The notes below the pieces were generated by a model that was not told where the DNA came from, did not search any database, and worked only from the letters and a program-made list of their open reading frames with translations. The position numbers were made by a program, and so were the translations under genes. DNA of 64,000 nucleotides, taken from positions 62,001-126,000 of the forward strand of contig NZ_JADPEL010000008.1 in the NCBI RefSeq assembly GCF_015667795.1, given 5' to 3'. Shown here piece after piece: positions 1 through 9,244 of the stretch (its first letter is position 1; each line of letters begins with the position of its first letter). This stretch comes from Clostridium sp. D53t1_180928_C8. Its GTDB lineage: Bacteria > Bacillota > Clostridia > Clostridiales > Clostridiaceae.

Positions 1-638
1 CTTCAATTCTAATAGCTTGGAAAGTTCTTTTCGCTGGATGAGGTCCTTCTCTTCTCGCCTTTGCTGGAATTGCATCTTTTATTATTTCAACTAGCTCTAA
101 TGTAGTTTCTATATTTTTTTCACTTCTTCTAGTTACAATAAAATTAGCTATTCTTTTAGCAAATTTCTCTTCACCATAATCTCTTATGATCCTATATAAT
201 TCTTCTTCACTATATTCGTTAACAACTTCATATGCAGAAAAATTATTTTCTCTATTCATTCTCATATCTAAAGGTGCATCCTTCATGTAACTAAAGCCTC
301 TTTCTCCTTCATCTAATTGATAGGAAGAAACCCCCAAATCCATTAGAATCCCATCTACCTTTTCAATTTCAAGCGCTTCTAAGATTGCCCCTATATTATG
401 AAAATTGTTATGTACAAAAGTAACATTTGAATAATTCTGTAACCTTTTGCCCGCTGCTCTTAATGCATCTTTATCTTGATCTATACCTATAAGCCTTCCT
501 TCAGTTGATAATCTTTTGAGAATCTCAGAAGAATGACCTGCTCCTCCTAATGTACCATCAACATAAATACCATTTTCTTTAATATTAAGTGCTTCTAAAC
601 ATTCATTCAGTAAAACTGATACGTGATTAAACTCCATT
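1..638 (-). CDS. rsmH: 16S rRNA m4C1402 methyltransferase RsmH, 3' end outside window
   Basis: SAM-dependent N4-methylation of C1402 in 16S rRNA, cytoplasmic. Reading the minus strand from ATG at 638 gives a protein beginning [17 protein letters not shown]. It continues with the SAM-binding loop [10 protein letters not shown] near residue 28, then [20 protein letters not shown] and the APLDMRM stretch, all RsmH hallmarks. The frame stays open to base 1, so about 212 N-terminal residues are present out of roughly 310 usual for the family. An AAGGAG site lies 8 bases before the ATG. The mraZ stop is 12 bases upstream, so the two are co-transcribed as at the head of the dcw cluster. Confidence 0.96.
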
Positions 639-649
639 TTTTTAACTCC

Positions 650-1078
650 TTATATTCCTAAATCGCCCATTTTTTCAGCAATTGAATTAAAATCTACATT
701 TAATTCATTATACTCTTGCCATTTTTCCTTACTCCATATCTCTACTCTGGTTAAGGCGCCTATACTTACTATATCCTTTTCTATGCCTGCATATTCTTTT
801 AGGTTTAATGGAATTAATCCTCTTCCTTGTTTATCCATTTCCACTTCACAAGCACCTGAAAAGAAAAATCTTACAAATGCCCTTGCATCTTTATTAGTGA
901 GTGGTAACTTCTTAAGTTTTTCCTCAAGTATTTTCCATTCATTTTCCGGGTAAGCGTAAAGACATCCATCAAGTCCCTTAGTAATAAAAAACTTATTTCC
1001 TAGTTCATCTCTTAATTTTGCTGGTACAATAATTCTATTTTTACTATCCAAACTATGTGAATACTCTCCAATAAACAT
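650..1078 (-). CDS. mraZ: MraZ, transcriptional regulator of the division/cell-wall cluster
   Basis: A 142-residue protein of normal family length, with two SpoVT/AbrB-like half-domains. Each carries the DxxxR signature: [13 protein letters not shown] near residues 11-23 and [10 protein letters not shown] near 82-91. MraZ forms a ring-shaped multimer that binds direct repeats in its own promoter, and such repeats are present just upstream at 1101-1131. A GGGAGG ribosome binding site precedes the ATG. It is the first gene of the mraZ-rsmH unit. Confidence 0.96.
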   Translation of the reverse strand: MFIGEYSHSLDSKNRIIVPAKLRDELGNKFFITKGLDGCLYAYPENEWKILEEKLKKLPLTNKDARAFVRFFFSGACEVEMDKQGRGLIPLNLKEYAGIEKDIVSIGALTRVEIWSKEKWQEYNELNVDFNSIAEKMGDLGI

Positions 1079-1100
1079 TTTGCACCTCCCATTAAGTCAT

Positions 1101-1131
1101 ACTAACCCACTTTTAACCACTTTACACCACT
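1101..1131 (-). promoter_or_regulatory. Candidate MraZ operator: three 10-bp direct repeats
   Basis: On the minus strand three consecutive units of the form AGTGGTTAAA occur with exact 10-bp periodicity; the CCACT cores on the plus strand are at 1107-1111, 1117-1121 and 1127-1131. MraZ of other bacteria binds three TGGG-like repeats spaced by about 10 bp ahead of its own gene. The placement, just downstream of a -10 box and ahead of mraZ, fits autoregulation. The core here is GTGG rather than TGGG; binding is inferred. Confidence 0.7.
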
Positions 1132-1139
1132 ATATATAT

Positions 1140-1168
1140 ATTCTATAAAAATATTCGCTTTCCTTCAA
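1140..1168 (-). promoter_or_regulatory. Sigma-A type promoter for mraZ-rsmH
   Basis: The minus strand carries TTGAAG (1168-1163), a 17-base spacer and TAGAAT (1145-1140). Predicted transcription would start around 1133, placing the three MraZ-type repeats over and just after the start site. Confidence 0.65.
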
Positions 1169-1335
1169 GATATATTTACTTAAAATAGTATTTTTTTCTT
1201 TTTATAAATACTGATAAACCAACCTTTTAATTATTCTTTAATTAAAGTAATTCTACCTCATTTTTATTTCCTTTTTCTGGAATAGTGTGGCGATATTAGT
1301 CTTTTTTTCCTTTTATTTGTTGTATATTTTTTTAT

Positions 1336-1363
1336 AAAAATAGGAACTGTTTTTACAGTTCCT
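1336..1363 (-). terminator. Intrinsic terminator after ychF
   Basis: AGGAACTG (1342-1349) pairs with CAGTTCCT (1356-1363) around a 6-base loop. On the minus strand the stem is followed by a T-rich run. It lies 13 bases past the ychF stop. Confidence 0.85.
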
Positions 1364-1375
1364 TTTCTCTATTTA

Positions 1376-2473
1376 TTATACGTTAAATCTGAAGTTTACT
1401 ACATCTCCATCTTTCATTACGTATTCTTTTCCTTCAAGTCTATATAACCCTTTTTCTTTAGCAGCTGCTTCTGAACCACATTCAACCAAAGCATCATAAG
1501 AAACAACTTCTGCTCTAATGAATCCTCTTTCAATATCAGAGTGAATTTTACCTGCTGCAGCTGGAGCTTTTGTTCCTTCTTTAATTGTCCAAGCTCTAAC
1601 TTCTTGAACACCTGCTGTTAAATAACTTATTAATCCTAATAATTTATAAGATTCTCTTATTAACTTATCTAATCCTGATTCTTCTATTCCGTATTCTTCT
1701 AGCATTTCAGCCTTTTCTTCTTCATCTAATCCAGATAATTCTTCTTCAAGCTTAGCACATACAACAACTACTCCTGAATTTTCATTTTCTGCATATTCCT
1801 TAACCATTTTTACATATTTATTATCTAAGTTTCCAGCCATCATATCATCTTCTGATATATTACAAGAATATAATACTGGTTTAGAAGTAATCATGAATAA
1901 TGACTTAACGAAAACTTCTTCGTCTTCATTTAATTCTAAAGTTCTTATTGGCTTATTAGCTTCTAAATGAGCTTTAACTTTTTCCATTATTTCATATTCT
2001 GCTTTAGCTTTTTTATCGCCTGATCTAGCAAGTTTTACTCCCTTTTCCATTCTTCTTTCTAAAACTTCTAAATCTGCAAATATAAGTTCTAAGTTTATAG
2101 TTTCTATATCTCTAATTGGATCTACTGAACCTTCAACGTGAACTACATTTTCATCTTCGAAACATCTAACAGCATGTACTATAGCTTCTACCTCTCTTAT
2201 GTGTGATAAGAATTTATTTCCTAAACCTTCACCTTTTGAAGCTCCTTTAACTAATCCAGCTATATCATAGAATTCTACAGCAGTATATATTTTTCTCTTT
2301 GTACCATACATTTTTTCTAATACGTCTAATCTCTTATCTGGTACACTAACAACACCTACGTTTGGTTCTATTGTACAGAATGGGTAGTTTGCTGATTCTG
2401 CTCCAGCCTTTGTTATAGCATTAAATAATGTACTTTTCCCTACGTTTGGTAGTCCTACAATCCCTAATCTCAT
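1376..2473 (-). CDS. ychF: Redox-responsive ATPase YchF (Obg-like)
   Basis: A 365-residue P-loop protein of the Obg family that prefers ATP and associates with ribosomes. The G1 loop GLPNVGKST is at residues 7-15. The G4 position reads NISE (about 204) instead of NKxD, the change that gives the family ATP specificity. The C-terminal TGS domain ends with the family's VNFRFNV-type tail. An AAGGAA site precedes the ATG. It is monocistronic, with its own terminator. Confidence 0.97.
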   Translation of the reverse strand: MRLGIVGLPNVGKSTLFNAITKAGAESANYPFCTIEPNVGVVSVPDKRLDVLEKMYGTKRKIYTAVEFYDIAGLVKGASKGEGLGNKFLSHIREVEAIVHAVRCFEDENVVHVEGSVDPIRDIETINLELIFADLEVLERRMEKGVKLARSGDKKAKAEYEIMEKVKAHLEANKPIRTLELNEDEEVFVKSLFMITSKPVLYSCNISEDDMMAGNLDNKYVKMVKEYAENENSGVVVVCAKLEEELSGLDEEEKAEMLEEYGIEESGLDKLIRESYKLLGLISYLTAGVQEVRAWTIKEGTKAPAAAGKIHSDIERGFIRAEVVSYDALVECGSEAAAKEKGLYRLEGKEYVMKDGDVVNFRFNV

Positions 2474-2637
2474 CTATATAACATTCCTTTCATCCGTTAC
2501 TAATACTTATAAGATTATACTCTAGAACTAATTTAATTTCAACGATAAAATATTCTTTTATTCTCCATACTTTTCAAATTTGCTTGGAAATATTTAAAGA
2601 TAATTCTTTATAATCCTTGTATATTATTTTATTCATA

Positions 2638-3151
2638 CTAAACTTTACATTCTAATTGACAATCACAAGGTTCTCTCTCTATATGTTTGTTGCTATATTC
2701 CTCTGCTTCAACGCACCCCATTGCCTTATAAAAGGCTTGACTCTCTACTGATGAATGTGCCGATATATATAATTTCTTTGGCCCATTTTTTTGCTAATCT
2801 AAAAAGTTCTTTCCCAACACCATTTCCTCTCATATCTACTGAAACATGTATACTAGACAAATCTAAGTACTCTTTATTCCCTCCAAACACACCTGCTTCA
2901 ACAGATACAAACCCCTTTAAAATTCCATCTAAAAAAGCCCCCATTACCATTCCACCTGTTTCCACTGTATTTTTTAAGCATGATGATAATATCTTATACT
3001 CATCAATTCCCCACTCTTCTGTAAACTCAATATCTTTTATAACCCATTGCCCTTCAATCTTTCTCCAACATTTTGTTACCTTTTGATATCTTTTAAAGTT
3101 TGAAAACAATTCTGCTTTTATTTTATCAGCCTCAATATTTATAAACTCCAT
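2638..3151 (-). pseudogene. GNAT N-acetyltransferase disrupted by a frameshift
   Basis: From ATG at 3151 (AAGGTGA just upstream) the frame encodes a GNAT fold with the acetyl-CoA signature VDMRGNGVGKELF, then stops at 2726 after WAKEIIYIG. The neighbouring frame then continues without interruption as YISAHSSVESQAFYKAMG through to a stop at 2638-2640. That is the normal C-terminal part of this clostridial GNAT family. One extra base around 2775-2790 would explain the split. The first-frame tail after WAKE has no family resemblance. A true frameshift or a sequence error are both possible. Confidence 0.75.
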
Positions 3152-3183
3152 ATCTATCACCTTAATTTATAAACTTTTTAAAT

Positions 3184-3645
3184 TTACCACTTTTCCTTAA
3201 TCATTCTAAATTCTCTATATACTTTTTCTTCTATTTTGTATTCAAATGAATTAACTTTTACAAATCCAAAACCTTCATATAGTTTAATAGCTATTTCATT
3301 ATCTGTTTCTACACTTGTATATATTTTTTCATTAGGAAACTTATTGTGAAAAAACTCCAAAAACTTTCTTAGCGCTATAGTTCCATAGCCCTTATTTTGA
3401 TGATTAATATCTATCATAAATCTTGAAAATGACCATCCCTCTAATTCTTCATCATAATCATATAGTAAAAATCCCACCATTTCATCACCATCATATATCC
3501 CTAATGGATATAAACCTTCTTCATAGGCAGACTGTACCAACGAAAAAGCATTACTAGCTACATAATCTTTCTGATGTTCCCCCACCGCCAGCCTGCAACA
3601 TGTATTATAATTTGTTTTATCTATTTCTCTAAAGTTTATATTCAT
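3184..3645 (-). CDS. GNAT acetyltransferase, spermidine-acetyltransferase-like
   Basis: A 153-residue single-domain GNAT. Motif A is seen as MIDINHQNKGYGTIAL (about residues 77-92), and motif B as the IKLYEGFGF segment near 127. The N-terminal KDYVASNAFSLVQSAYEEG and PLGIYDGDEMVGF segments resemble Blt/PaiA-type polyamine acetyltransferases, so a polyamine substrate is plausible but not shown. GGGGGTTAG precedes the ATG. It is the second of five neighbouring GNAT genes on this strand. Confidence 0.85.
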   Translation of the reverse strand: MNINFREIDKTNYNTCCRLAVGEHQKDYVASNAFSLVQSAYEEGLYPLGIYDGDEMVGFLLYDYDEELEGWSFSRFMIDINHQNKGYGTIALRKFLEFFHNKFPNEKIYTSVETDNEIAIKLYEGFGFVKVNSFEYKIEEKVYREFRMIKEKW

Positions 3646-3668
3646 TTTTATTCTAACCCCCTATTTTA

Positions 3669-4850
3669 TTAATTCCACTGCCCTGGAAATCTTAATTTAT
3701 ACATAAAAGGAAACTTCTTATTATACTCTTCTACCTCTTCTTGTGGTAAATTTTCAAAAACCTTTGATTCATAAAACTTTCCTTTTATATCTTTCATACT
3801 ACCTTTATATAGTTCATAGCCCATAAACGCATCAAAGTTTTTACCATCTGCAGTTGTAATATTAAAATTATCACAAGTTTTAAATCCCATCCTCGGGTAA
3901 TAATCTGGCTCACCAAATATTACAACCCCTTTATACCCTTGATTTTTAGCAATTTCTATAGTTTCATTTAAAAGAATTTCGCCTACTCCACATCTTTGCC
4001 ATTCCGGCTTAACACAAAGTGGTCCAAAAGTAATAATATCCTGTATATTTTCTCCATCTTTTATCTGAGATTTTGAATACATTATACATCCTATTATCTC
4101 TCCATCTTTTACTGCTATCCTACTTAGCTCTGGAAGATAATCTTTATCTTCACGTAGTTTATGGACAAGATAATGCTCACAACATCCTACACCATGTCTA
4201 TTCCAAAAAGCCCTTTGAGTTGTTAATTCAACATCATAATAATCTCCTGCTTTTTCTTTTCTTATAACTAAATCTTCTCTTTTTAACTTTTTATGTTTCT
4301 TTGGAAACCAACCAAACTCAAGTCTAACTTCTTTTCTTTCTAAATCATTATTTTTATAACAACATGAATCAAATCCTATTAAAGTAAAACCTTCATGCTG
4401 ATAAAAGTCTATTGCGTTAACATTAGAAGATTGTGTTTCCAATATAATAGCACGACGACCTTCTAATAATGTTTGTTCCTTTGCTACTTCTATTAATTCA
4501 TGACCTATACCTTTTTTCTGATAATCTTCAGCTACCCAAAGTTCAGTAATTCTTAAACGATTAGACCATACTTCCACGTTAGTTTCAATGGCTGCAACTA
4601 GATTGTCATTATCTAAAACACCCCAAACATAAGCATTTTCCCAATGTTCCTCATATAATTTATCTTGAAAATCCCATTCTTCTGGCGTATGAGTTACAGC
4701 TTCTACAAAATCTTTCTTTTCTACATTAACACTAAACCCATTTTCTTTTTTATCCACAACAACATCATAGTATTGTTTTGTTGTATATTTTATTGGAATA
4801 ATATGCCCCTTCCATTTTTCTTTAGCTAAATGTACTATTTCATATTCCAT
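3669..4850 (-). CDS. Tandem-domain GNAT acetyltransferase
   Basis: A 393-residue protein with two GNAT folds. The N-terminal domain carries WVAEDYQKKGIGHELIEVA (about 109-127) and ends around DFYQHEGFTLIGF. The C-terminal domain carries PLCVKPEWQRCGVGEILL (about 275-292), followed by a GEPDYYPRMGF segment typical of YhbS-like acetyltransferases. Substrate unknown. The gene begins only 2 bases from the stop of the next GNAT gene upstream, so the two are probably translated from one message. It may be an old fusion of two members of this local family. Confidence 0.88.
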   Translation of the reverse strand: MEYEIVHLAKEKWKGHIIPIKYTTKQYYDVVVDKKENGFSVNVEKKDFVEAVTHTPEEWDFQDKLYEEHWENAYVWGVLDNDNLVAAIETNVEVWSNRLRITELWVAEDYQKKGIGHELIEVAKEQTLLEGRRAIILETQSSNVNAIDFYQHEGFTLIGFDSCCYKNNDLERKEVRLEFGWFPKKHKKLKREDLVIRKEKAGDYYDVELTTQRAFWNRHGVGCCEHYLVHKLREDKDYLPELSRIAVKDGEIIGCIMYSKSQIKDGENIQDIITFGPLCVKPEWQRCGVGEILLNETIEIAKNQGYKGVVIFGEPDYYPRMGFKTCDNFNITTADGKNFDAFMGYELYKGSMKDIKGKFYESKVFENLPQEEVEEYNKKFPFMYKLRFPGQWN

Positions 4851-4852
4851 CC

Positions 4853-5320
4853 TTAATCTTCTCCTTTATAATCTACGTTCGCAAACATCGCAACATTAGT
4901 TTCTGAAATTCTAAACCCATTATTTTTATAAAAACTAACACAAGGATAATCGCTTTCTGTATTTAAAGCTAAATAAGAAATTTTAATTTTTTCCTTTTTT
5001 AACTCACTTCTTATAAATTCCATCATTTTACTACCAATACCTTTTCTATGGTATAAAGGATTTACACTAAATTCATCAATCCATAATTCCTTAAAATCTA
5101 TATAAGTCATAATTCTTCCACAAGCCATTGCTGCTACCACATCTCCATCATAAATAACATATCCTCTTGATACTCTTGAAGACATAATTTCATCAATCCT
5201 TGTAAAAGCTTGTTCAAAAGTCCACTCTTCATTCCAAGGTTCTTCTTTAAATGCCTCTATAAGCTCATATGCACAACTTTCAAAATCTTTTTCTTCCATT
5301 AATTTATATTCTAACTTCAT
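4853..5320 (-). CDS. GNAT acetyltransferase
   Basis: About 155 residues from ATG at 5320. A TTG 18 bases further upstream is in frame but has no ribosome binding site, whereas GGAG lies about 11 bases before this ATG. Motif A is FSVNPLYHRKGIGSKMMEF and motif B is CVSFYKNNGF. The EPWNEEWTFEQAFTRI segment is seen in aminoglycoside 6'-acetyltransferase-like and uncharacterised clostridial GNATs, so no substrate can be assigned. Confidence 0.85.
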   Translation of the reverse strand: MKLEYKLMEEKDFESCAYELIEAFKEEPWNEEWTFEQAFTRIDEIMSSRVSRGYVIYDGDVVAAMACGRIMTYIDFKELWIDEFSVNPLYHRKGIGSKMMEFIRSELKKEKIKISYLALNTESDYPCVSFYKNNGFRISETNVAMFANVDYKGED

Positions 5321-5347
5321 TTTCTCTACACGCTCCAAATAATTATA

Positions 5348-5752
5348 TTATCTTATATATCCAACCATATTCTTAGCTTCTAATTTCTTAAGCTTGAATG
5401 ATTGATAAAATTTATTATCTACAACATCTTCTATATCAGTAATTACCATAAACATTCTTACATTTAAATATTTCTCCATAATACTTTTAAACAAAATTGT
5501 TCCTATACCACACTTTTGATACTCTAGGGCTACTATTAAATCTTGAACCATTAAAATATGTTCTCCATCACCAACACATCTTATAAATCCAACTAGTTTT
5601 TCTTCATCAAAAGCCCCTAATATATACAGCGAATTATCAAATGCCCTTATTAATTTAGCATCATCTTTTAAATAAGCATTCCATGATTCATTTTTATAAA
5701 TAATTTTTACCTCTTCTATTTTCGCTGAATCAAACTCTCTATAATTAATCAA
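5348..5752 (-). CDS. GNAT acetyltransferase (small)
   Basis: A 134-residue GNAT, probably starting at TTG (5752) behind a G-rich ribosome binding region. Motif A is seen as DLIVALEYQKCGIGTILFKSI near residues 70-90. The C-terminal segment FYQSFKLKKLEAKNMVGYIR matches the end of small single-domain GNATs. It is the most upstream gene of the GNAT run and is followed 27 bases later by the next one. Confidence 0.8.
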   Translation of the reverse strand: MINYREFDSAKIEEVKIIYKNESWNAYLKDDAKLIRAFDNSLYILGAFDEEKLVGFIRCVGDGEHILMVQDLIVALEYQKCGIGTILFKSIMEKYLNVRMFMVITDIEDVVDNKFYQSFKLKKLEAKNMVGYIR

Positions 5753-5795
5753 CTCCCTTTCCCCCCGTACCTAAACTTATAATCTACAATTATTA

Positions 5796-6077
5796 TTAAA
5801 ATTCATTTCTTAATGATATAATTTCTGTGCAAATTTCATCAATACTTTTTTCTCCACTTACAATATGAAGATTACTTTTTTCATTGTCAAAGATTCCATA
5901 TTTACGTTCTAACATTGTAGCTACAGGTTGTGGGATCTTTCCACCCATTCTTTTACTAAAACACACCTTTGATAATCCCAATATCATCTGTTACTAGAAT
6001 ACGAATACAATTTTCTGGTAACTTTGCCTCTTGTTTATCAAATCTTAAATAATCCTTCCCATTATATACTGTAGCAA
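5796..6077 (-). pseudogene. Remnant of an unrecognised protein, possibly a P-loop kinase C-terminus
   Basis: Directly after the point where the phosphotransferase-like homology stops, another frame encodes IATVYNGKDYLRFDKQEA and LPENCIRILVTDDIG before a stop. A second frame continues as VCFSKRMGGKIPQPVATML and ends EICTEIISLRNEF at 5796. One extra T in a T4 run near 5955 explains the change of frame. No start codon or N-terminal domain is present. The basic SKRMGGK segment and the helical tail would suit a nucleotide-kinase lid and C-terminus, but I do not recognise the family. Confidence 0.55.
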
Positions 6078-6691
6078 TTTATCTCCTACTCCACATCTTC
6101 CTAAATCAATAAATCCGCTTATCCTATTCTTATCAATAAAGATATTAGGCAAACAGTAATCACCATGAGATAAAACATAACTTTCACTTAGCTTATTATC
6201 TTTTAGCCAGTTTAAGAGTTCCCGAGGAGATTTAAATCCATTTTCAATATAAGACTCCTCTTCTACATTCTCCATAGAACAAAGATTATTTGAAATACGT
6301 TCTTGTGCAAGTTTTAATTTATTATCTATTGAACTATCACAAGGACAATTATATATGTCTACTTTCCAAAGCATTTTTAAGCCCTCAACTAATACATCTA
6401 CTAATAACTCTGTTTTTTTAATAATGGTTCACAAGACATACTTCCAGCTATTTTACTCATGATCAAATAACTCTTATTATCTATTTTCTCTGCATTTATT
6501 ACCTTCGGAACAGGAATTTTATCTGCAAGCCAGTACATCATTTTAACTTCAGTATGTGATTCTTTACACTCTTTTTCTATTTTAAGGACCATATCCTCAA
6601 AACAAATCACCTCTGAATCTGACATACCAACAGTATCAACACTAAAAGATTTATTTACAATTATCTTCTTAATTTCTACTGGCATTTTCAT
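6078..6691 (-). pseudogene. Aminoglycoside 3'-phosphotransferase-like gene, frameshifted and truncated
   Basis: The first frame (ATG 6691, good GGGGAAAGG site) gives the N-lobe of an APH(3')-type kinase, with IPVPKVINAEKIDNKSYLIM. It stops at 6401 after an A7 tract. One base shift restores KTELLVDVLVEGLKMLWKVD. The second frame then carries the catalytic loop LSHGDYCLPNIFID (HGD-x4-N) and the metal-binding GFIDLGRCGVGDK. Homology ends there at about 6078, where some 50 C-terminal residues (roughly QDIAL... in intact enzymes) are replaced by unrelated sequence. With two lesions it should be inactive. Confidence 0.8.
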
Positions 6692-6864
6692 AAACCTTTC
6701 CCCTCACATTTGTTTTTTATATTTCTCTTCTAAATTTCATACTATTCTTTTTATAACTTAATCAAATGTCTATTTACCTTAGTCAATAAACTCGGATAGT
6801 TTTTCTAGCCATCCTTAATTGAATACAATTTAACTTAACCATTTTCTACTTAACTAACTATTAA

Positions 6865-7205
6865 CTAAAGTTCAAACTTATCATTAATAATTTTTGCTAC
6901 CTCATTAGGTTCAAGATTAGTATTATCAATTTTTATATACTTTTCTTTTTTTATTTCATCATCATAAGAATTCAATCTATATTTTTCTTATAATGCTTTA
7001 AATAACTGCTCAGAATGATTTAAATCCTTTTACTTGGTTTATTCAAAAGTCTATTTCTTTCCTCTGGCATATTACTAAGCAAATCTGAAACTATATCTAT
7101 TGTCATATGATTATGAAATAGTTTTAGACCTGTTAATTTACTTAATTCTTGTCCTACCGTCATTTTCCCAACGGCATGTGGACCAAATATTATAACTAGT
7201 TTCAT
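6865..7205 (-). pseudogene. P-loop kinase-like gene with internal deletion and frameshifts
   Basis: ATG at 7205 starts MKLVIIFGPHAVGKMTVGQE, a Walker A (GPHAVGKM) resembling shikimate/nucleotide-kinase-like ATPases. After about 53 residues (NMPEERNRL) the sequence jumps to NKPSKRI, which in this family lies over 70 residues further on, so the middle is deleted. Downstream frames hold HSEQLFKAL, then KYRLNSYDDEIKKEKYIKID and NLEPNEVAKIINDKFEL, ending at 6865. At least two frame changes are needed. This is a decayed gene. Confidence 0.75.
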
Positions 7206-7458
7206 ATTCTCACCCTCTTTCCTAACTTCTATAACGCTATAACTTTATTGTCCTAACATCAATAAATAACCATTATAATTCCTTCATAATTTAAATTATT
7301 TATTTTAGATAAAAAGATAAGAATATCATTTTCTAGTAATAATTCTTATCTTTTCACCATAAACCTATAAATTCTTAATCAGTTTACTCCCTTAAGTTCT
7401 ATCTGATTAAATTTCCAAATAATTAAATTATTCCAGCTAAATTCAACTTTTTTACCTC
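7206..7458. other. Intergenic stretch after the ABC exporter
   Basis: Holds the exporter terminator (7312-7354). An AGGAGG followed by TTG occurs just after the exporter stop, but the frame ends after seven codons. No other gene is seen. Confidence 0.5.
7312..7354 (-). terminator. Terminator of the ABC exporter operon
   Basis: AAAAGATAAGAAT (7312-7324) pairs with ATTCTTATCTTTT (7342-7354). T-runs on both sides mean it could act in both directions. Confidence 0.8.
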
Positions 7459-9243
7459 CTAAGCTCCCTCACTCAAGAAATTATATTGTGCCATATAAAG
7501 CTCATAATAGCTTCCCTTATTCTTTAGAAGCTCTTCATGATTTCCTGCCTCTTCAATTTCACCATCATTTATAACCATAATCTTGTCACAATCTCTAATA
7601 GTAGAAAGTCTATGAGCAACTACAAATGAAGTTCTTCCATGAAGAATTTTCTCTATTCCTTCTTGAACTAACTTTTCTGTTTGAGTATCAATATTAGAAG
7701 TTGCTTCATCTAGAATTAGTATTCTTGGATTTGCAAGAAGTGCTCTTGCAAAAGATATAAGTTGCCTTTGCCCTAAAGAAAGTCTCGATCCTCTTTCATT
7801 AACTTCAGTATCATATCCCTTTTCTAATTCCATTATAAAATTATGAGCATTTACAGCTTTAGCTGCATTAATAACCTCTTCATCAGTAGCATCAAGTCTT
7901 CCATATCTGATATTTTCCATAATTGAATCTGAAAATAAAAATGTATCCTGAAGCATAATTCCCATTTGACTTCTTAAACTCTCTAAATCAACATTTTTAA
8001 TATCTTTACCATCAACTAAAATCTTACCTTCAGTTGGATCGTAAAATCTACTTAATAATGAAACTATTGTGCTCTTACCAGCACCTGTAGCACCTACTAA
8101 AGCAATCTTCTCTCCCTTTGAAACCTTAAAACTTACATTTTTCAATACTTCATTTTCATCATCATAAGAAAAAGTAACATTTTTAAATTCCACACTTCCT
8201 TGAATTTTTCCAATTGGTTTTGCATTTAAAGAGTTTTTTATAATAGGCTCTATATCTAATATATCAAAAATTCTATCTGCAGCAGAAAAATTTGTAATTA
8301 GATTATTATAAAAGCTTGAAAGGTTCATAATAGGCCTCCAGAACATACCAACATACATTGAAAATGCTATTAAAGTTCCTATTTCTATTTCTCCATTTTT
8401 TATTAACAAATATCCTACTGCAAAAACTACAAGTGTTCCTACACCCCAAGATAATTCTACCAATGGCCAAAAGCAATCATTTAATCTTACAGCTTTTACA
8501 AAAGAATCACTTAACTCTCCTACCATATTTTTAAAATTCTTTTCTGTTCCTTTTTCTTTAGCAAACCCTTGTACAACTTTTATCCCTGAAAAATCTTCAT
8601 GAGTAAATCCATTTAAATTTGAACGCTTATTTCTATAAGTTTCCCATCTTCTTCTTGAATAAATCTCTATCCAAAACATTGCAAAGCCTAATAAAGGTAA
8701 CAATATTATTGATGCTAAAGCTAATTTAACATTAAGCATAAACATTATTATTGCAACACAAATTAAATTAATTATTTGTGGAATAAATGACTGTATCGCT
8801 TGAGAAAACAAATTTTTTAATGCATTAACATCACCAACAACCCTTGCAAGTATTTTCCCTACTGGTCTGCTATCAAAAAAATCAAAGGATAAATACTGAA
8901 TATGACTATATAGCTCATGTCTTATATTTACTAAGATATTATTAGTTATGCTAGTTATTACTTTCCATCTTATTTTTGACAATCCCCAAGCTATTAAATT
9001 TAATGATACTAATGAAACTCCTATTAGTATTAATCCATTAACATTTTTATTACCTATATAATCATCTATAGCCATTTTTAATAATAATGGATTTACTATT
9101 TCACATACCATTACAAATATCATCAATAAAACTACTAAAAATGATTTAACTTTATATGGCTTAAGGTACGTTAATAACTTCAGTGTTATCTCGCTTTTGC
9201 TACGTCTCACAATTTCTTCATCTTTATTTATATTGTTTTGCAT
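7459..9243 (-). CDS. ABC exporter half-transporter with canonical catalytic site
   Basis: 594 residues: a type-I exporter membrane domain (about 25-325, six predicted helices), then an ATPase domain. Motifs seen are Walker A GATGAGKST, signature LSLGQRQL, Walker B ILILDEATS with the catalytic Glu, and H-loop VVAHRLS. The signature has Leu in place of the first Gly of LSGGQ. It forms the natural partner of the gene ending 1 base upstream, where TAATATG couples the two. Heterodimeric exporters of this type (BmrCD, LmrCD, TM287/288) export drugs or peptides; the substrate here is unknown. Confidence 0.93.
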   Translation of the reverse strand: MQNNINKDEEIVRRSKSEITLKLLTYLKPYKVKSFLVVLLMIFVMVCEIVNPLLLKMAIDDYIGNKNVNGLILIGVSLVSLNLIAWGLSKIRWKVITSITNNILVNIRHELYSHIQYLSFDFFDSRPVGKILARVVGDVNALKNLFSQAIQSFIPQIINLICVAIIMFMLNVKLALASIILLPLLGFAMFWIEIYSRRRWETYRNKRSNLNGFTHEDFSGIKVVQGFAKEKGTEKNFKNMVGELSDSFVKAVRLNDCFWPLVELSWGVGTLVVFAVGYLLIKNGEIEIGTLIAFSMYVGMFWRPIMNLSSFYNNLITNFSAADRIFDILDIEPIIKNSLNAKPIGKIQGSVEFKNVTFSYDDENEVLKNVSFKVSKGEKIALVGATGAGKSTIVSLLSRFYDPTEGKILVDGKDIKNVDLESLRSQMGIMLQDTFLFSDSIMENIRYGRLDATDEEVINAAKAVNAHNFIMELEKGYDTEVNERGSRLSLGQRQLISFARALLANPRILILDEATSNIDTQTEKLVQEGIEKILHGRTSFVVAHRLSTIRDCDKIMVINDGEIEEAGNHEELLKNKGSYYELYMAQYNFLSEGA

Positions 9244-9244
9244 A

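Noticed and set aside
2721-3086. Plus-strand open frame of 121 codons
   Set aside because: Lies antisense to the GNAT gene, has no ribosome site, and its product is typical of an antisense reading.
7430-7455. AGGAGG followed by TTG just after the exporter
   Set aside because: The frame stops after seven codons with no conserved character.
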